Part shown: piece by piece, positions 36,256-46,324 of the stretch
How the letters are laid out: every line of letters begins with the position of its first letter
Numbering within the stretch: position 1 is the stretch's first letter
Assembly (NCBI GenBank): GCA_963575745.1
Contig: CAUYUJ010016148.1
Coordinates: 81,518 to 145,517 of the forward strand
Source of the DNA: Prorocentrum cordatum
Lineage: Eukaryota; Sar; Dinophyceae; Prorocentrales; Prorocentraceae
Direction: 5' to 3'
Length of the DNA: 64,000 nt
Notes under the pieces: generated by a model
Seen by the model: only the letters and a program-made list of their open reading frames with translations
Told to the model about the DNA's origin: nothing
Databases searched by the model: none
Position numbers and translations under genes: made by a program

Positions 36256-36534
36256 TTTTTTCAAGGGGGGAAAAGCCACCAGGACCGGACAATTGGCGTT
36301 TACTAAACAGCCCTTGGGCGTCTGCCAAACAGCCTTGCCCTGTGTGATTCCTTCTTTGGGCGCGCTTGCTGAACGACCTCGCGTTTGCCTGGGTGGCGAT
36401 TATGGGGGGGGATTTTGTGACCTCCAACGGAGGGGGGTCCAGCTCGGAGCCGAGAGGTCCAGCGCGGAGCGCCAAGAGTTTCTGTTTACGTGTTTTTTTT
36501 TGTCTTCCTCGATTTTTGCGGTTGGCACGGCGGG

Positions 36535-36775
36535 GCCGGATCTTTTGCGTTTTTTGTATGTTTTGCGATCGTTTCGATCTTCTGCGTTTTGCGATGTTTC
36601 TTCGATGTTCTTCTTCGATAGTTTGCGATGTGTTCGATTTGTTTGCGACATGTCTTCGGATCTGATTCGATGTTCTTCTTCAACATGTTGCGATGTGTTC
36701 GATCTTTCAGCGATACTGCTTCGGATCTTCGTCGATGTTCTCCTTCGATCTTCGGCGTTCTGCGATTTCTCGCTT
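36535..36775 (+). repeat. ~40-bp degenerate tandem repeat (GCGATGTGTTCGATC)
   Basis: Repeats of TTCGATGTTCTTCTTCGATA, GTTTGCGATGTGTTCGAT. About six units, AT-richer than the flanks. Confidence 0.75.
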
Positions 36776-36812
36776 CTTCCCCAAAAAAGGGCCGCAACCA
36801 GGGGCAGGGGCG

Positions 36813-37240
36813 CCGAGCTCCGGCTCTGGAGGGGCTCCCTGCGGCTCGCCGCCCTGTCGAGCCTCGTCCCCGCGGGGGCCGGCGCCGAGCACCCGCCCGA
36901 CGGGTCTGCTGGCGGCGGCGGCGGCGGCGCCGACACCGCCGAGGAGGGGGAGCGACGACGACGGGAGGAGGAGGCCTCCGCCTCCGCCGCCTCCGCCTCC
37001 GCCTCCTGCTCCCCCTCCTCCGCCTCCTCCTCCTCCTCCGCCTCCTCCTCCTCCAGGAGGAGGAGGAGGAGGACGAGGAGGCGGAGGAGGAGGAGGAGGA
37101 GGAGGAGGAGGAGGAGGCGGAGGGAGAGGAGGAGGAGGAGGGGTAGGAGGAGGAGGAGGAGGAGGAGGAGGAGGAGGAGGAGGAGGAGGCGGAGGAGGAG
37201 GAGGAGGAGGAGGAGGAGAAGAAGGACAGCGACGTCCGAC
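36813..37240 (+). repeat. GC-rich patch and (GGA)n tracts
   Basis: A short coding-like frame after CAACCAG (GRGAELRLWRGSLRLAALSS then LVPAGAGAEH, about 36805-36900) runs into CTCCGC and GGA simple repeats (36960-37225). The short frame is only a weak exon candidate. Confidence 0.5.
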
Positions 37241-38110
37241 GACGAAAATGTGGACCAGGTGGGGGGCGACGCCAAATAGTTGGAGGGAGAGGGCGAGGGA
37301 GACGGCGAGGACGGCGAGGACGGCGAGGGCGCGGACGAGGAGGAAGGCGAGGACGACGGGGGTACTACTACAGGTACGGCTGCAGTCGAGCGCATGCGCA
37401 CAGACGCGAGCTGCTTCATGCTCTGGTGCGCTTGTGTGTGTGTGATGAGGAAGGGACCAGCAGCATGCAGCAGCACGCAGCATCAGCATGCAGGAAGGGC
37501 GGAGCATGCAGCAGCAGCGTGCAGCAGTAGAAGCAGCACGGAAGTCAGGCGATCGCAAACCAAACACGGATCAAGGGGGCGTGGATTAACGACGGGTCCC
37601 GTTTCCATGGGAAATCGCGGATTTCTGCCTCCGAGCGAGGCGGCACCAGCCGCATTTTGGGGAGGGTACCTCCCCCGATCTCTAAGGATTGGGCGACCGC
37701 GCGCCAAATCCATGGATCACTAATCCATGCTTGCGCGCCCCGGACCCATGCACGGCTCTTCTTCTGGCCATGGCACTGGAGGAGGCGCGTCAGTAGTTGT
37801 GTCGCGATGCTTCTAAAAAGACATGCTCGGTCGAGGTCGAAGCTTTCACATTGCAGTGACTGTGACGGAGGCGATGCAGAGATCGACGACTGGGGCCTCC
37901 TGTGCAGCGCCCCGCGACGCCCTGGAGCGGCCGCGCCACTACCCACATGGGCCCATCTCGATCTGGTCGGTGCGATTCGACATCGATCCTGGCCGGCCCG
38001 GTCCGGATCGACTCCCGCATGTTCGAGGTCGCGCCAACCAGCAGGGCTCATCTCCACCCGCTTGTTCCGGGTCGACCGCGGTTCCGGACGGCGCGGTCTC
38101 GATCGATTCA
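37241..38110. other. Spacer, no convincing gene
   Basis: Acidic GAGGACGGCGAGGACGGCGA repeat at 37300-37345, CAGCATGCAGCAG repeats at 37450-37535, then unique sequence. A 230-codon frame (37657-38349) is open but without family resemblance. Confidence 0.35.
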
Positions 38111-38112
38111 GT

Positions 38113-38175
38113 CACGGTCATTCGCGGTCCCTGGGTGCGAGGCTGAAGTGGGGTTCCACGGTGCGGCTTGTTGCT
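38113..38175 (+). repeat. REP-R flank module (CCCTGGGTGCGAGGCTGAAG)
   Basis: CGGTCATTCGCGGTCCCTGG, GTGCGAGGCTGAAGTGGGGT recurs at 45137-45195 in the same orientation with few changes. Confidence 0.65.
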
Positions 38176-38204
38176 GCATGCAATTCTCAGCTCTGGAAAA
38201 TAAT

Positions 38205-38765
38205 CGTTGTTGATCCCCCCACCGGTAACCATTGTACCTTGTCGCTTAACATGATCCTCCCAGGGGTTGCACCCCGTTTTTTTTTACAAGGGAAAACGAG
38301 GTGTCACCAAACTGCGCCCTTGGCTCCCAAGTTGCAACAACCACTTTAATATTGCTCGCTCCTACCTGCTCACGTGCCAATCAATACGTATACCCCAAAC
38401 CCTCGGTACCCGCCCTCGTCGTCTTCGATCGTACCCCCTTGGGGGTATATCTTCCTTACCTGCAGCGTGCATTTCGTGCAGATGTAGCCCCTAAAACAAG
38501 GGAAGAGAAGACGGGTGGAAGGGGGAGGGAGAAAAATGGAACACGAGAGATGTTAGCAGGGGAGGAGGCAAGGAACAGAAAACAAGCGTCAGAGCCAGAC
38601 GGGCAGATCGGGTGGGCAGACCCACAGATAGCGGGCAGGTCGGGAAGGCGGGCCCAGGCGACCAGGTCGATCAGGCGGGTTGCTGAAGCGCGGGTCTTGC
38701 ATGAATCGCGATGAAGTCTCGAGCGACAGCGCGATTCCCGAGTACATCATGAGCAGAGCAGCGGC
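38205..38765 (-). repeat. REP-R copy, reversed
   Basis: Read on the minus strand it runs: AATCGCGCTGTCGCTCGAGA, GCGCTTCAGCAACCCGCCTG, ATCTGCCCGTCTGGCTCTG, ACGATCGAAGACGACGAGGG, CGGGTACCGAGGGTTTGGGG. The hairpin block GGGGTGCAACCCC and GGTTACCGGTGGGGGGATCA follow. It adjoins the 3' end of LINE-1. Confidence 0.75.
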
Positions 38766-38883
38766 AGAGCAGAGCGGCCTGACGCCCACTTCCCTGCCGG
38801 GAACGTCCCTCTGCTGGCAGTCAAGAAACGGCCTGAGCAGGCCGTGGATGGTGCAACGCGGAACACACAATCGGTAAGAAGGT

Positions 38884-39282
38884 TCATGGGTTACGCGTCA
38901 GCCCACCTCTTGACAGGCCTGCCAGTTCGCCTCCAGGCCCGCGTGCGGAAGTCCGGCTTCCATCACAGTCATATGTTTGACCGTGTGCCCTGGGTGTCTG
39001 GCAACGTGCGTTCTGACAAGGATCGCTTGCGTCCTGTTGGATGTCGACCCAGCTCGCGTGACCTAGTTTCACCGCTTTTGCAATTGCCAAACGCATTGAT
39101 CTCCGTATGTAAAGAACTAGCGACTCGTCATAACGACGCAGGACCTGTACGACCTTCCGCAGCATCCTTCCCCGTGTCGGCTGCAATGTAGATGTAGTGC
39201 TTGCCCACACTGTCCAGCATGAGCTGGCGTACAAGGCTGCCGGCGTGACAAGTGCATCGAAAAGTCTCAGGCGAGCCGGCAA
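38884..39282 (-). pseudogene. LINE-1 C-terminal region
   Basis: RLRLFDALVTPAALYASSCW, TSTLQPTRGRMLRKVVQVLR: the conserved stretch that follows the thumb in many LINE proteins (Leu-Phe-x-Ala-x-Val-x-Pro-x-x-Leu-Tyr-x-x, then Arg-x-Met-Leu-Arg). It is in a different frame from the RT catalytic part. Confidence 0.7.
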
Positions 39283-39399
39283 GGGGTATCTTCGCGAGCA
39301 GGGACCATGTTTGATTTTGCAAAAATGATCCCCCAGCAGCGGCCATCCTGTGCGATAGCTCTGTTCCGCGATCGTCTCCGAGACGGCCCACGTACTTAT

Positions 39400-40738
39400 C
39401 CGATTCGCTGACAGGGATAATTTCTACATCGCAGTCCCCAACCCGTGCGTTGAGCCTAGATTGATAACATCGGTTGCTCAGGATGTTCGTCCTGCCGAGT
39501 TGCGCTTTCAATCCGTGCTTGCTGGCCTGTTCTTGGAAGTGAGCCAGCACTCTCACGACGTCAGGTTTGCTCTGACCGAACAACAATACGTCGTCGGCAA
39601 AACGTAAATTTGTAAGTGAGTCCTGGGGGTCTTCAACAATGAAACCGAAGTATTGCCCTGTGCGCCTCCTCCCCATTTCTTCTTGATCGCCGAGAAGCAA
39701 GACTCCATGACAACTGTGAACTGGAGGGCGCTGACAGGGTCCCCCTGCTTGACTCCTCGCGCCAAGCTGAAGGGCCTCGAACCCACGCCTATTGCCAGAA
39801 GTCGCACACTGATTCTTGTAAAGCTTTTGCATATGGAAACGCAGGGGCCAGGAGGGTTGAACTCTTGTAGGACGCGCCAGACGGCGCTGTGCTCGACAGT
39901 GTCGAATGCTTTCTCGAAGTCGACAGGGCACATTCTTCCACCAGTAATGTTACTGCCAGCAACTGATCTTCTGTGGTGAAGCCCAGCCAGTAGGCGGCCT
40001 GGCCTGAAGGTTGGCGATGCAGAACGATCTGCTGAAGCCTGCTGCAGAGCATCCGCGCGAAGACCTTCTACCAGACAGGTAGAATGGGCCGCCCTTGTTG
40101 TAAAGCACCACAAGCTTCGTCTCTCGCCACGAAGACGGGGGATGTTTGTCTTGCTTGAGCACCGTGTTAAGCAACTCCAACACACGATCTCAGAGAACAT
40201 GTCCGCCGTACTTCAACATTTCAGCTGCTACCCCAGCGGCGCCGTTGCATTTGATGGACTTCATCGTCTTCAAAGCAGCATCCAGTTCGGCTGAAGTGAA
40301 AGCAGAAACGTCGCCGTCTGGAGCACGGAAATCGCTCCCTCCACTTGCAACAGAAGAATACAATTCCTCATAACATGTGGCGAAAACTTCGGCGATGTCC
40401 TCCTTGGACTCTTTGCAAATGCCGTTCCTGTCGCGCACGCGGGTTATGAACGAAGCATTCCGGTTCGATCCACAAGTTGTCAACCGTTTCCAGCCCCGGA
40501 ACTCATTGACAGTCTTATGTATTTTGGCGGCGCTCTTGGCTTGCATGTTGCGCCACTGGTGTTTCTTGATTGTTTTTGTAAGCTCCGTGTGCCTTGAACG
40601 CCTCTCTTGCCTCGACACATCCTGTCGGAGCCTGAAACCACGCCGTTCTGCGATCAGGCGGTTGATGACAGGATCTGAATATTCGTCAGCGTGGTGGCGG
40701 GCAGCCTTGCTAGCGGCCGCGGCGGTTGCCCGGACCAT
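39400..40738 (-). pseudogene. LINE-1 reverse transcriptase
   Basis: Segments in order: AARHHADEYSDPVINRLIAE (linker), MKSIKCNGAAGVAAEMLKYG (fingers), HPPSSWRETKLVVLYNKGG, motif A VDFEKAFDTVEH, motif B SLARGVKQGDPVSALQF, motif C LRFADDVLLFGQS, then HGLKAQLGRTNILSN. The catalytic Asp residues (FEKAFD, FADD) are intact, but the frame changes at about 40195, near 40170-40050 and at about 39640. Substrate: element RNA at a nicked target. Confidence 0.85.
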
Positions 40739-40756
40739 CGCCTCATGGATCGTGTT

Positions 40757-40951
40757 ATCGGGGGCGGCAAAGAGGGGGGTGACGACTAGCGGGGGTGGAT
40801 ATCATGGCGTGGGCCATGATATTTCCCCAGATTTCATGGCGCCTCTTCTTATTTCATTACGTCCCTGGCCCCCCCGCTGGGCCGCGCACATGCCGCCGGT
40901 CATGATTTGCACCCCCCCCTCTTGGACACCCCCCTCTTGGCCGCTCCCGAT
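40757..40951 (+). mobile_element. 195-bp inverted-repeat element inside LINE-1
   Basis: Ends ATCGGGGGCGGCAAAGAGGG and the complement of GGGGTGTCC...GCCGCTCCCGAT form 25-bp near-perfect inverted repeats. A 3-bp duplication GTT flanks it (40754-40756 and 40952-40954). Element plus one duplication is 198 bp, and without it the LINE frame reads on (HLAN then TIHEAMVRAT). The TCGGG tip recalls MITE-A. Confidence 0.8.
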
Positions 40952-41108
40952 GTTAGCGAGATGCGTAGTTGACCCGCTATCGTGTCCAGCGTTCGCAAGT
41001 AGAGAAGCTGCCCGCCACGATACCTTCCACGATCCGGATTCGGCGCCCATCGTGCCTTGCGTCTTGGAGCCGATCTCCGTGGACGTCGCCCGAGGGAGAC
41101 TGTGATCT

Positions 41109-41272
41109 CCAAGAGGGGAAGAAACACACAGACACAATGAATCGTCGGTTTCCCAGAAAATATGGGAAAATATGGGAAGTGGGGGGGAAGATAGAAACCC
41201 AGAAAATATGGGAAAATATGGGGAATATGTTTTATTTGTGTGTATTTATTTGTGTGTCCCAGGGCCCCTTCA
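41109..41272 (+). mobile_element. IL-1 copy 9, inside LINE-1
   Basis: CCAAGAGGGGAAGAAACACA...CAGGGCCCCTTCA, 164 bp, with exact GATCT duplications (41104-41108 and 41273-41277). It interrupts the linker just after the endonuclease of the minus-strand LINE. Its orientation is the common + one although its host element reads on the minus strand. Confidence 0.9.
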
Positions 41273-41279
41273 GATCTGT

Positions 41280-42025
41280 AATGCTCAGTGGCCGGATTCT
41301 GTGTCGATGTCTGGCACAACGCGGCACGCCAACGCTGTTTGTCGCATCCTGCTCGGCACGATCATAAAATCCAGCGGTTTGTCCACATGACCATCCGTGC
41401 GAGTCCATAGAAGATGTCGGTCAACGTTGTCGAAGGTGCTCATAAGCACAAGCCCGTGCAAGACACACCAGTTGATGAGCTATTCGCCACACGGGTCGCG
41501 CTGTCCGATGGGGTTGGGGCCACATACAACTTCATCCACAATGACGCTGCCGGAGCCGACCTTTGCTTTGAAGTCTGCAGCGATGATAAGTAGAGCGTTG
41601 GCCCCCAAGAGTGTGTCAATGGATTTGCACACGGCCTCAACTATCACATCTGGCTTTCCAACATGAGGCATGTATGCGCCTGCGATGTCGACGCTCACAC
41701 CGCGACCTACCACAGTAATTGCTGCAACTCTGTCTGACACGGCACTGAAGCTCTTGTATCCCTAACGCTTGTGTAAACGAATTCCCACTCCATTCGAGCC
41801 CTTTGCGCCTCCGCTATCTAACTACGTGTGCCCGCCTTCAGTTTCGAAGGCTTCTCGCCGTTGCCCCAGCCAGGTTTCCACAAATGCGATTGCGTCCCAG
41901 CTGCGGTCACCCAGCTCGAACATGATGGCTTCGAGCCATGTGTCAAGATTCATGAAAGAGTGAATGTTGTAAACGGTGACGTTCAACGCATGGCTGTGGC
42001 CAGCAATGTTGTCACAATTATGCAC
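41280..42025 (-). pseudogene. LINE-1 endonuclease/exonuclease/phosphatase domain
   Basis: One continuous frame from 42025 with three in-frame TAG stops (41822-41824, 41762-41764 and 41480-41482). Motifs: LNVTVYNIHSF, WDAIAFVETWLGQ, SNGVGIRLHK, VDIAGAYMPHVGK, LIIAADFKAKVGSG, FDNVDRHLLWTRT, DKPLDFMIVPSRM and PDIDTESGH. The usual Asp-x-Asn of the catalytic centre reads ADFKAK here, and the final D-H is altered, so activity is lost. Confidence 0.8.
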
Positions 42026-42279
42026 ATAAGCAATATCTGGATCTAATTCGCGATGTTTTGGGAACGCTGCACGTGCAAACAGGGATATAGGTGAAACGTT
42101 GGACGCGGGAGCCAGCTCCCGTCACTCGCTCTACGTGGCAGGACCTGGATCCAGCTTCTTCAACCATTTCTGCATGGTTGCCTCCACGTCTTCTTCCATT
42201 TGCTTGGCGGTTTTGGCGGTGTGCCACTTCCCGCCTCCATCAAACCATGCACGTGTCCTTCTCTCCACCTTTACCATTT

Positions 42280-42520
42280 TCTTCATCCATAGTACCTGTA
42301 TGTCCTCCTCTTCCTCCCCATATCGACGTTCCGTAAGAAGTGTTTGGTATAGCCCAGCCTCTTGTCCTGCGCACAACCCTTCTTCGTAATATTGCTTCTG
42401 AAGTACAGCTCACTAAAAACACTCCTATCATCATAGTCCCGGGCGACTTTATAGAAATCGATGCTGTCCGGGACGCTGCTGAATGTGATTGCGCCCATTC
42501 GAGTAGGGTCAGAAAATGTG
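42280..42520 (-). pseudogene. LINE-1 RRM-like segment
   Basis: MGAITFSSVPDSIDFYKVAR then DYDDRSVFSELYFRSNITK and GYTKHFLRNVDMGRKRRTYR. The pattern resembles the RNA-recognition-type fold that precedes the endonuclease in several LINE proteins. Weak evidence. Confidence 0.4.
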
Positions 42521-42547
42521 ACACCTTGGCGGGAAAGTCTTTGCCAA

Positions 42548-43140
42548 TTAAACGTTCGATAGTTTTGGCAATCTGCTGCGCTGCACTCGAAGCCGCAAGC
42601 CTGTCCTGGAAGCCGAAAACGAAACTTGTTTAGAGCGCTCCTCCGTCGCGCCCGCGTCCTCGTCGTTGCTGGTGTTCTTGGTAGTTGTCTCCTGGAGCAT
42701 GCTGACCCGCGCCTGAAGCTCCTTCAACCTGCCCTCCATGCCCTTCACCTCTTGGCCAAGCTCTGAGTCCTTCAGGGTCTGCTTTATGGTGTTCTTGGTG
42801 ATGTGCGTGTCCTCGAGGTCTCCGCCTTGATGCCCGCAACGTCGATCTCGACCTCTTCCAGCGCTGACCGGATCTCGTCGACCGCCTCCGTGGCCTTCTC
42901 GGCTTGCTTCTGGACCTCCGCGATCGCCCGTCGCATCTGCACGAACTCCCAAGAGATCTTGTCGAATGTCTTATTCTGTCTCACTTCGAACTTCCTGAAC
43001 CAGGGCGGCGTCTGCGAGTCTACATCCTCGACGTCGCCAGCGTCCGAAAATAAATCCCCATCATCACTTTTAGTAAGGCAGGCGTCTGCTCGTCCTGACC
43101 CTACTGAGAGGCGTGAGTTGTGTAGGGGTGTTTCTGCCAT
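42548..43140 (-). pseudogene. LINE-1 N-terminal coiled-coil region
   Basis: Starts MAETPLHNSRLSVGSG and has VRQNKTFDKISWEFVQMRRA, IAEVQKQAEKATEAVDEIRS and ALEEVEIDVAGI with a heptad pattern. After a frameshift near 42800 it continues LEDTHITKNTIKQTLKDSEL, VKGMEGRLKELQARVSMLQE. The ATG at 43138-43140 is the likely element start codon. Confidence 0.55.
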
Positions 43141-43179
43141 GCCTCTTCGACTGCCCCGAACTGTTCATCTCGTGCATGC

Positions 43180-43400
43180 CGGCACTTGATGGCAAGAGGG
43201 ATAGCTGGAGCCAAAGGCCCCATGAGCCAATGCTTGAGCCAAAGCGAGGGCGTGATTCCTGAGAGCCGAGGGCGCATCTTGTGAATAAATTGCGAGGAAG
43301 TCCCACGCGAGAGCGCGATTCGTATACACATTGCGAGGAAGTCCCGCGCGAGAGCGCGATTTGAGAATAACTGTTGAAGAAGTATCAGGCGGGAACCGTT
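43180..43400 (-). repeat. REP-R fragment, reversed
   Basis: Tandem ~43-bp blocks, plus-strand text GCGAGGAAGTCCCACGCGAG, AGCGCGATTCGTATACACAT. They end at CAGGCGGGAACCGTTGTT, the complement of the ACAACGGCTCCCGCCTGAT seen at 43540. Confidence 0.6.
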
Positions 43401-43529
43401 GTTATAAACAGGGGGCCAACAACACAGTTTGAGAGCCGTGATTTTCTATGATAGAAAACAGGGTGGGGGCCTTGGGGGAAGCACTTCAATATTCAGGGGG
43501 GCATCAACAATATTTTTTCTTTAGTAGTG

Positions 43530-44115
43530 AGAATTCAACAACGGCTCCCGCCTGATGCTCATTCACAATTTGGTTCAATGTTCGCACTCTCGCGCGAGAC
43601 GTCCTCACACATTATGCTGGAATCGCGTTCTGGCGTGTTACTTCCACTCAATTCAACCCCGCGCCCTCGACACTCAGGAATCGTGCTCTCGCACTGGCCT
43701 TGCTCAAGATTTCCTTGGGAATCGCGCTATCGCTCGAGTTCTCCTGGCGATTCATGCAGTATCCATACTTCAGCAACAAGACTGCTCGACCTGGCCGCTT
43801 GGGCCCGCCTTCCCGCCCCGCCCGTTAGGGTCTACCCGCCCGATCTGCCCGTCTGGTTCTGCCACGTGTTTTCTGCTCCTAGCCCCCCTCCTGGTAATGT
43901 CGTGCTCCATCTTGCAGCCTCCCCCTTCCGTCTGTCGTCTCTTCCCTTGTTTCAGGGGCTGCACCAATAACACGCGGCAGAGAAGGAATATATATATATA
44001 TATATGTATAGATATATCCCCAGGGAGTACGATCGAAGACGAAGCGGGCGGGTGCGGAAGGTTCGGGATATGCGTGTTGACTTGCACGCGAGCAGGTAAG
44101 AGCGAACCATCTTAA
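43530..44115 (+). repeat. REP-R copy
   Basis: CAACAACGGCTCCCGCCTGA, then 43-bp blocks (CTCTCGCGCGAGACGTCCTC), then TCTACCCGCCCGATCTGCCC, (TA)n, ACGATCGAAGACGAAGCGGG and GCACGCGAGCAGGTAAGAGC. With 43180-43400 it makes a large inverted pair. Confidence 0.75.
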
Positions 44116-44870
44116 ACTGATTGTTGAACTCTCACTTCTGAAGAACAATTGTTGTTGTTCCCCCTACCCAGTAACCATTTCAATTGAAGGGCTTCTCCCG
44201 GGGCTCGCACCCTGTTTTTGCAAAGGGGAGCGGGGTGTCACCAAACTGGGTTGTTGGGCCCCGGTTTACAACAAGAACAACGTCTCCCGCCCGATATGCC
44301 CCCACAATCTATTTCCAAATCGCACTCTCGCGCGGGACGTCCTCACAAATTATGCAGGAATCGCGCTCTGGCGTGGGACCTCCTCACAATTTGTTCAAAC
44401 GCTGCGCCCTCGACATCAGGAATCACGCTCTCCGTATGGATTTCGTCACGATTTCTTTGGGAATCGCGCTGTCGTTCGAGAGCTCCTCGCGATTCATGCA
44501 GGACGCACGCTTCAGCATTCCGCCTGCTCGACCCGGCCGCCGCGGCCCGCCTTCCCGAACCGCCCGTTAGGATCTACCCGCCCGATCTGCCCGTTTGGTT
44601 TTGCCATGTGTTTTCCGCTCCGGGCCCCCCTCCTGCTAATCTCTCTCGTGTTCCATCATCCTCTATTTCCTCTTATACACGTCGCAGGTGATATACATGT
44701 ATATATTATACATTTATATATATGTATACATATATATATATATATATATTGAGTCCGAATGGGTGTACGATCGAAGACGAGGAGGGCGGGTATCGAGGGT
44801 TCGGGATGTACATGGTGAATGGCACGCGGGCGCCGGAAACAAAAAAAAAAAAAAAAAAAAATCGAACAAT
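44116..44870 (+). repeat. REP-R copy with (TA)n and A tract
   Basis: Starts ATTGTTGAACTCTCACTTCT and AGTAACCATTTCAATTG, then CCGGGGCTCGCACCCTG, GGGGTGTCACCAAACTGGGT and 43-bp blocks. It ends ACGATCGAAGACGAGGAGGG, CGGGTATCGAGGGTTCGGGA with a 19-A run near 44841. Confidence 0.75.
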
Positions 44871-44879
44871 ATTAACATC

Positions 44880-45195
44880 GTGTTTGTTGTTGAGCCTTCA
44901 TCTCTAAAGAGTAACTGTGGTTGATCCCCACTGCCCGGTAACCACTGCACCTCCTCAGTTAAAGTGTTTTTTTTTCCGGGGCTCACCCCTTTTTTATACA
45001 CGGGGAAGCGAGGTGTCACCCAACTGCGGTCCTGGCCCCCGGTGTACAACAACAACAGCAACAACAACAACAACAACAACGTCAACGGATCCCGCGTTAT
45101 ATGTACTTACGATGTCAGGGTGAGGGGGCTGAACCGAACGGTCATTCACTGTCCCTGGGTGCGTGGCTGAAGTGGAATTCCGCGATGCGGATTCT
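44880..45195 (+). repeat. REP-R 5' part and flank module
   Basis: GTTGATCCCCACTGCCCGGT, CCGGGGCTCACCCC, GAGGTGTCACCCAACTGCGG and (CAA)n. Then CACTGTCCCTGGGTGCGTGG and CTGAAGTGGAATTCCGCGAT as at 38113. Confidence 0.65.
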
Positions 45196-45204
45196 TGTTG
45201 TCGT

Positions 45205-45640
45205 CGTCGCGCCCGCGACCCGCCCCGCGACCCACTCCGCGACCCACCCCGCGACCCACCCCGCGACCCACCCACGACCCATCCCGCGACCCACCCGCGA
45301 CCCACACGCGACCCACCCGCGACCCGCCCCGCGACCCGCCCGCGACCCTGCACCCCGAGACCCCCTCGGCGACCCATCCGGCGACCCATCCGGCGACCCA
45401 CCCGCGACCCACCCGCGACCCACCCTCGGCCCACCGCGACCCACCCTCGACCCACCCGCGACCCACCCCCCGACCCACCCAAAAATGTTCGGCGCCTGCG
45501 GAGATTTTTGTTGCATTCGTTCCAGGTGGAGAAGTTGCGACCCACCCGCGACCCAAACCGCGCCCGCGACCCACCCGCGACCCACCGCGACCCACCCGCG
45601 ACCCACCCGCGACCCACCCCGCGACCCACGCAAAATGTTC
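45205..45640 (+). repeat. 10-bp tandem repeat (CGACCCACCC)
   Basis: About 35 units of CGACCCACCCG in two blocks (45220-45482 and 45536-45630). The same repeat recurs at 49378-49495. Confidence 0.9.
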
Positions 45641-46022
45641 GGCGCCTGCGGTGTGCTTCTTTTGCATCCGTTCTAGGTGGAGAACCTGCGACCCACCCGC
45701 GTTCAGTGTGCAAATCGAAATTTTCGGCGCCTGCGGCGGGCTGCTTTTGAATGCCTTCCTCCAGATGGAGGTGGAGAGCCCGACCCGCGACCCAAACTAC
45801 GTTCACTGAACAAGCCAAAACTTCGGCGCCTGCGGCGGGTTTCTTTTGCATTCGTTCCAGATGAAAAAAAACCTGCGACCCAAACCGCGTTAAGTGTACA
45901 TATCAAAATGTTCGGCGCCTGCGGCGGGCTGTTTTTGCATTCGTTCCGGGCGGGCCACCAGCGATTCCCCCCGCGTTGAAATTTGTAAAAACACACAAAT
46001 CGGCGCCTGCGGCGGGTTTGCT
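45480..46022 (+). repeat. ~85-150-bp tandem repeat (TTCGGCGCCTGCGG)
   Basis: Core TTCGGCGCCTGCGGCGGGCT, TTTTGCATTCGTTCCAGGTG at about 45487, 45639, 45722, 45825, 45909 and 45998. Spacers vary and the first spacer holds CGACCCACCC repeats. Confidence 0.85.
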
Positions 46023-46032
46023 CGCACTGGTT

Positions 46033-46245
46033 AGGAGGAGAAGGACGAGGAGGAGGAGGAGGAGGAGGAGGAGGAGGGGGAAGAGAAGGAGGTGGAGGAG
46101 GAGGCGGACGACGACGACAACGACGACGACGACGACGACGATGAGAACGAGGACGCGGACGAGGAAAAGGAGGAAGAAGAGGAGGAACAGGAGGACAAGG
46201 AAGAGTAGGAGGAGGAGGAGGAGGAGGAGGAGGAGGAGGAGGGCG
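46033..46245 (+). repeat. GGA / GAC / GGA simple tract
   Basis: GGA triplets with an internal GACGACGACGACAACGACGA block. Confidence 0.95.
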
Positions 46246-46324
46246 CCATCGACAGGGAAGGTGGGGGCCACGAGGTCCGCCGGCTCAACGCCCGCGTCGC
46301 CCGCGCCCGCCCCCTCATTCTTAT

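Larger units (their letters stand above)
38884..43140 (-). mobile_element. Decayed LINE-type retroelement (LINE-1)
   Basis: Minus-strand chain: coiled-coil N-terminus (43140-42784), RRM-like segment (about 42520-42280), endonuclease (42025-41280), linker, reverse transcriptase (40738-39400) and C-terminus (39282-38884). Several frameshifts and three in-frame stops show it is dead. It carries two later short insertions, at 40757-40951 and 41109-41272. Both ends abut REP-R sequence. Confidence 0.85.

Noticed and set aside
37657-38349. A 230-codon open frame before REP-R
   Set aside because: Open but with no family resemblance, and its last third is REP-R sequence shared with non-coding copies.
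44190-44275. A tRNA-like look of the GGGGCTCGCACCC / GGGTGTCACCAAACTG block in REP-R (A- and B-box-like on the minus strand)
   Set aside because: The stems do not complete a cloverleaf: the T arm and acceptor overlap. Only a hairpin is supported, so no tRNA gene or tRNA-derived SINE is claimed.
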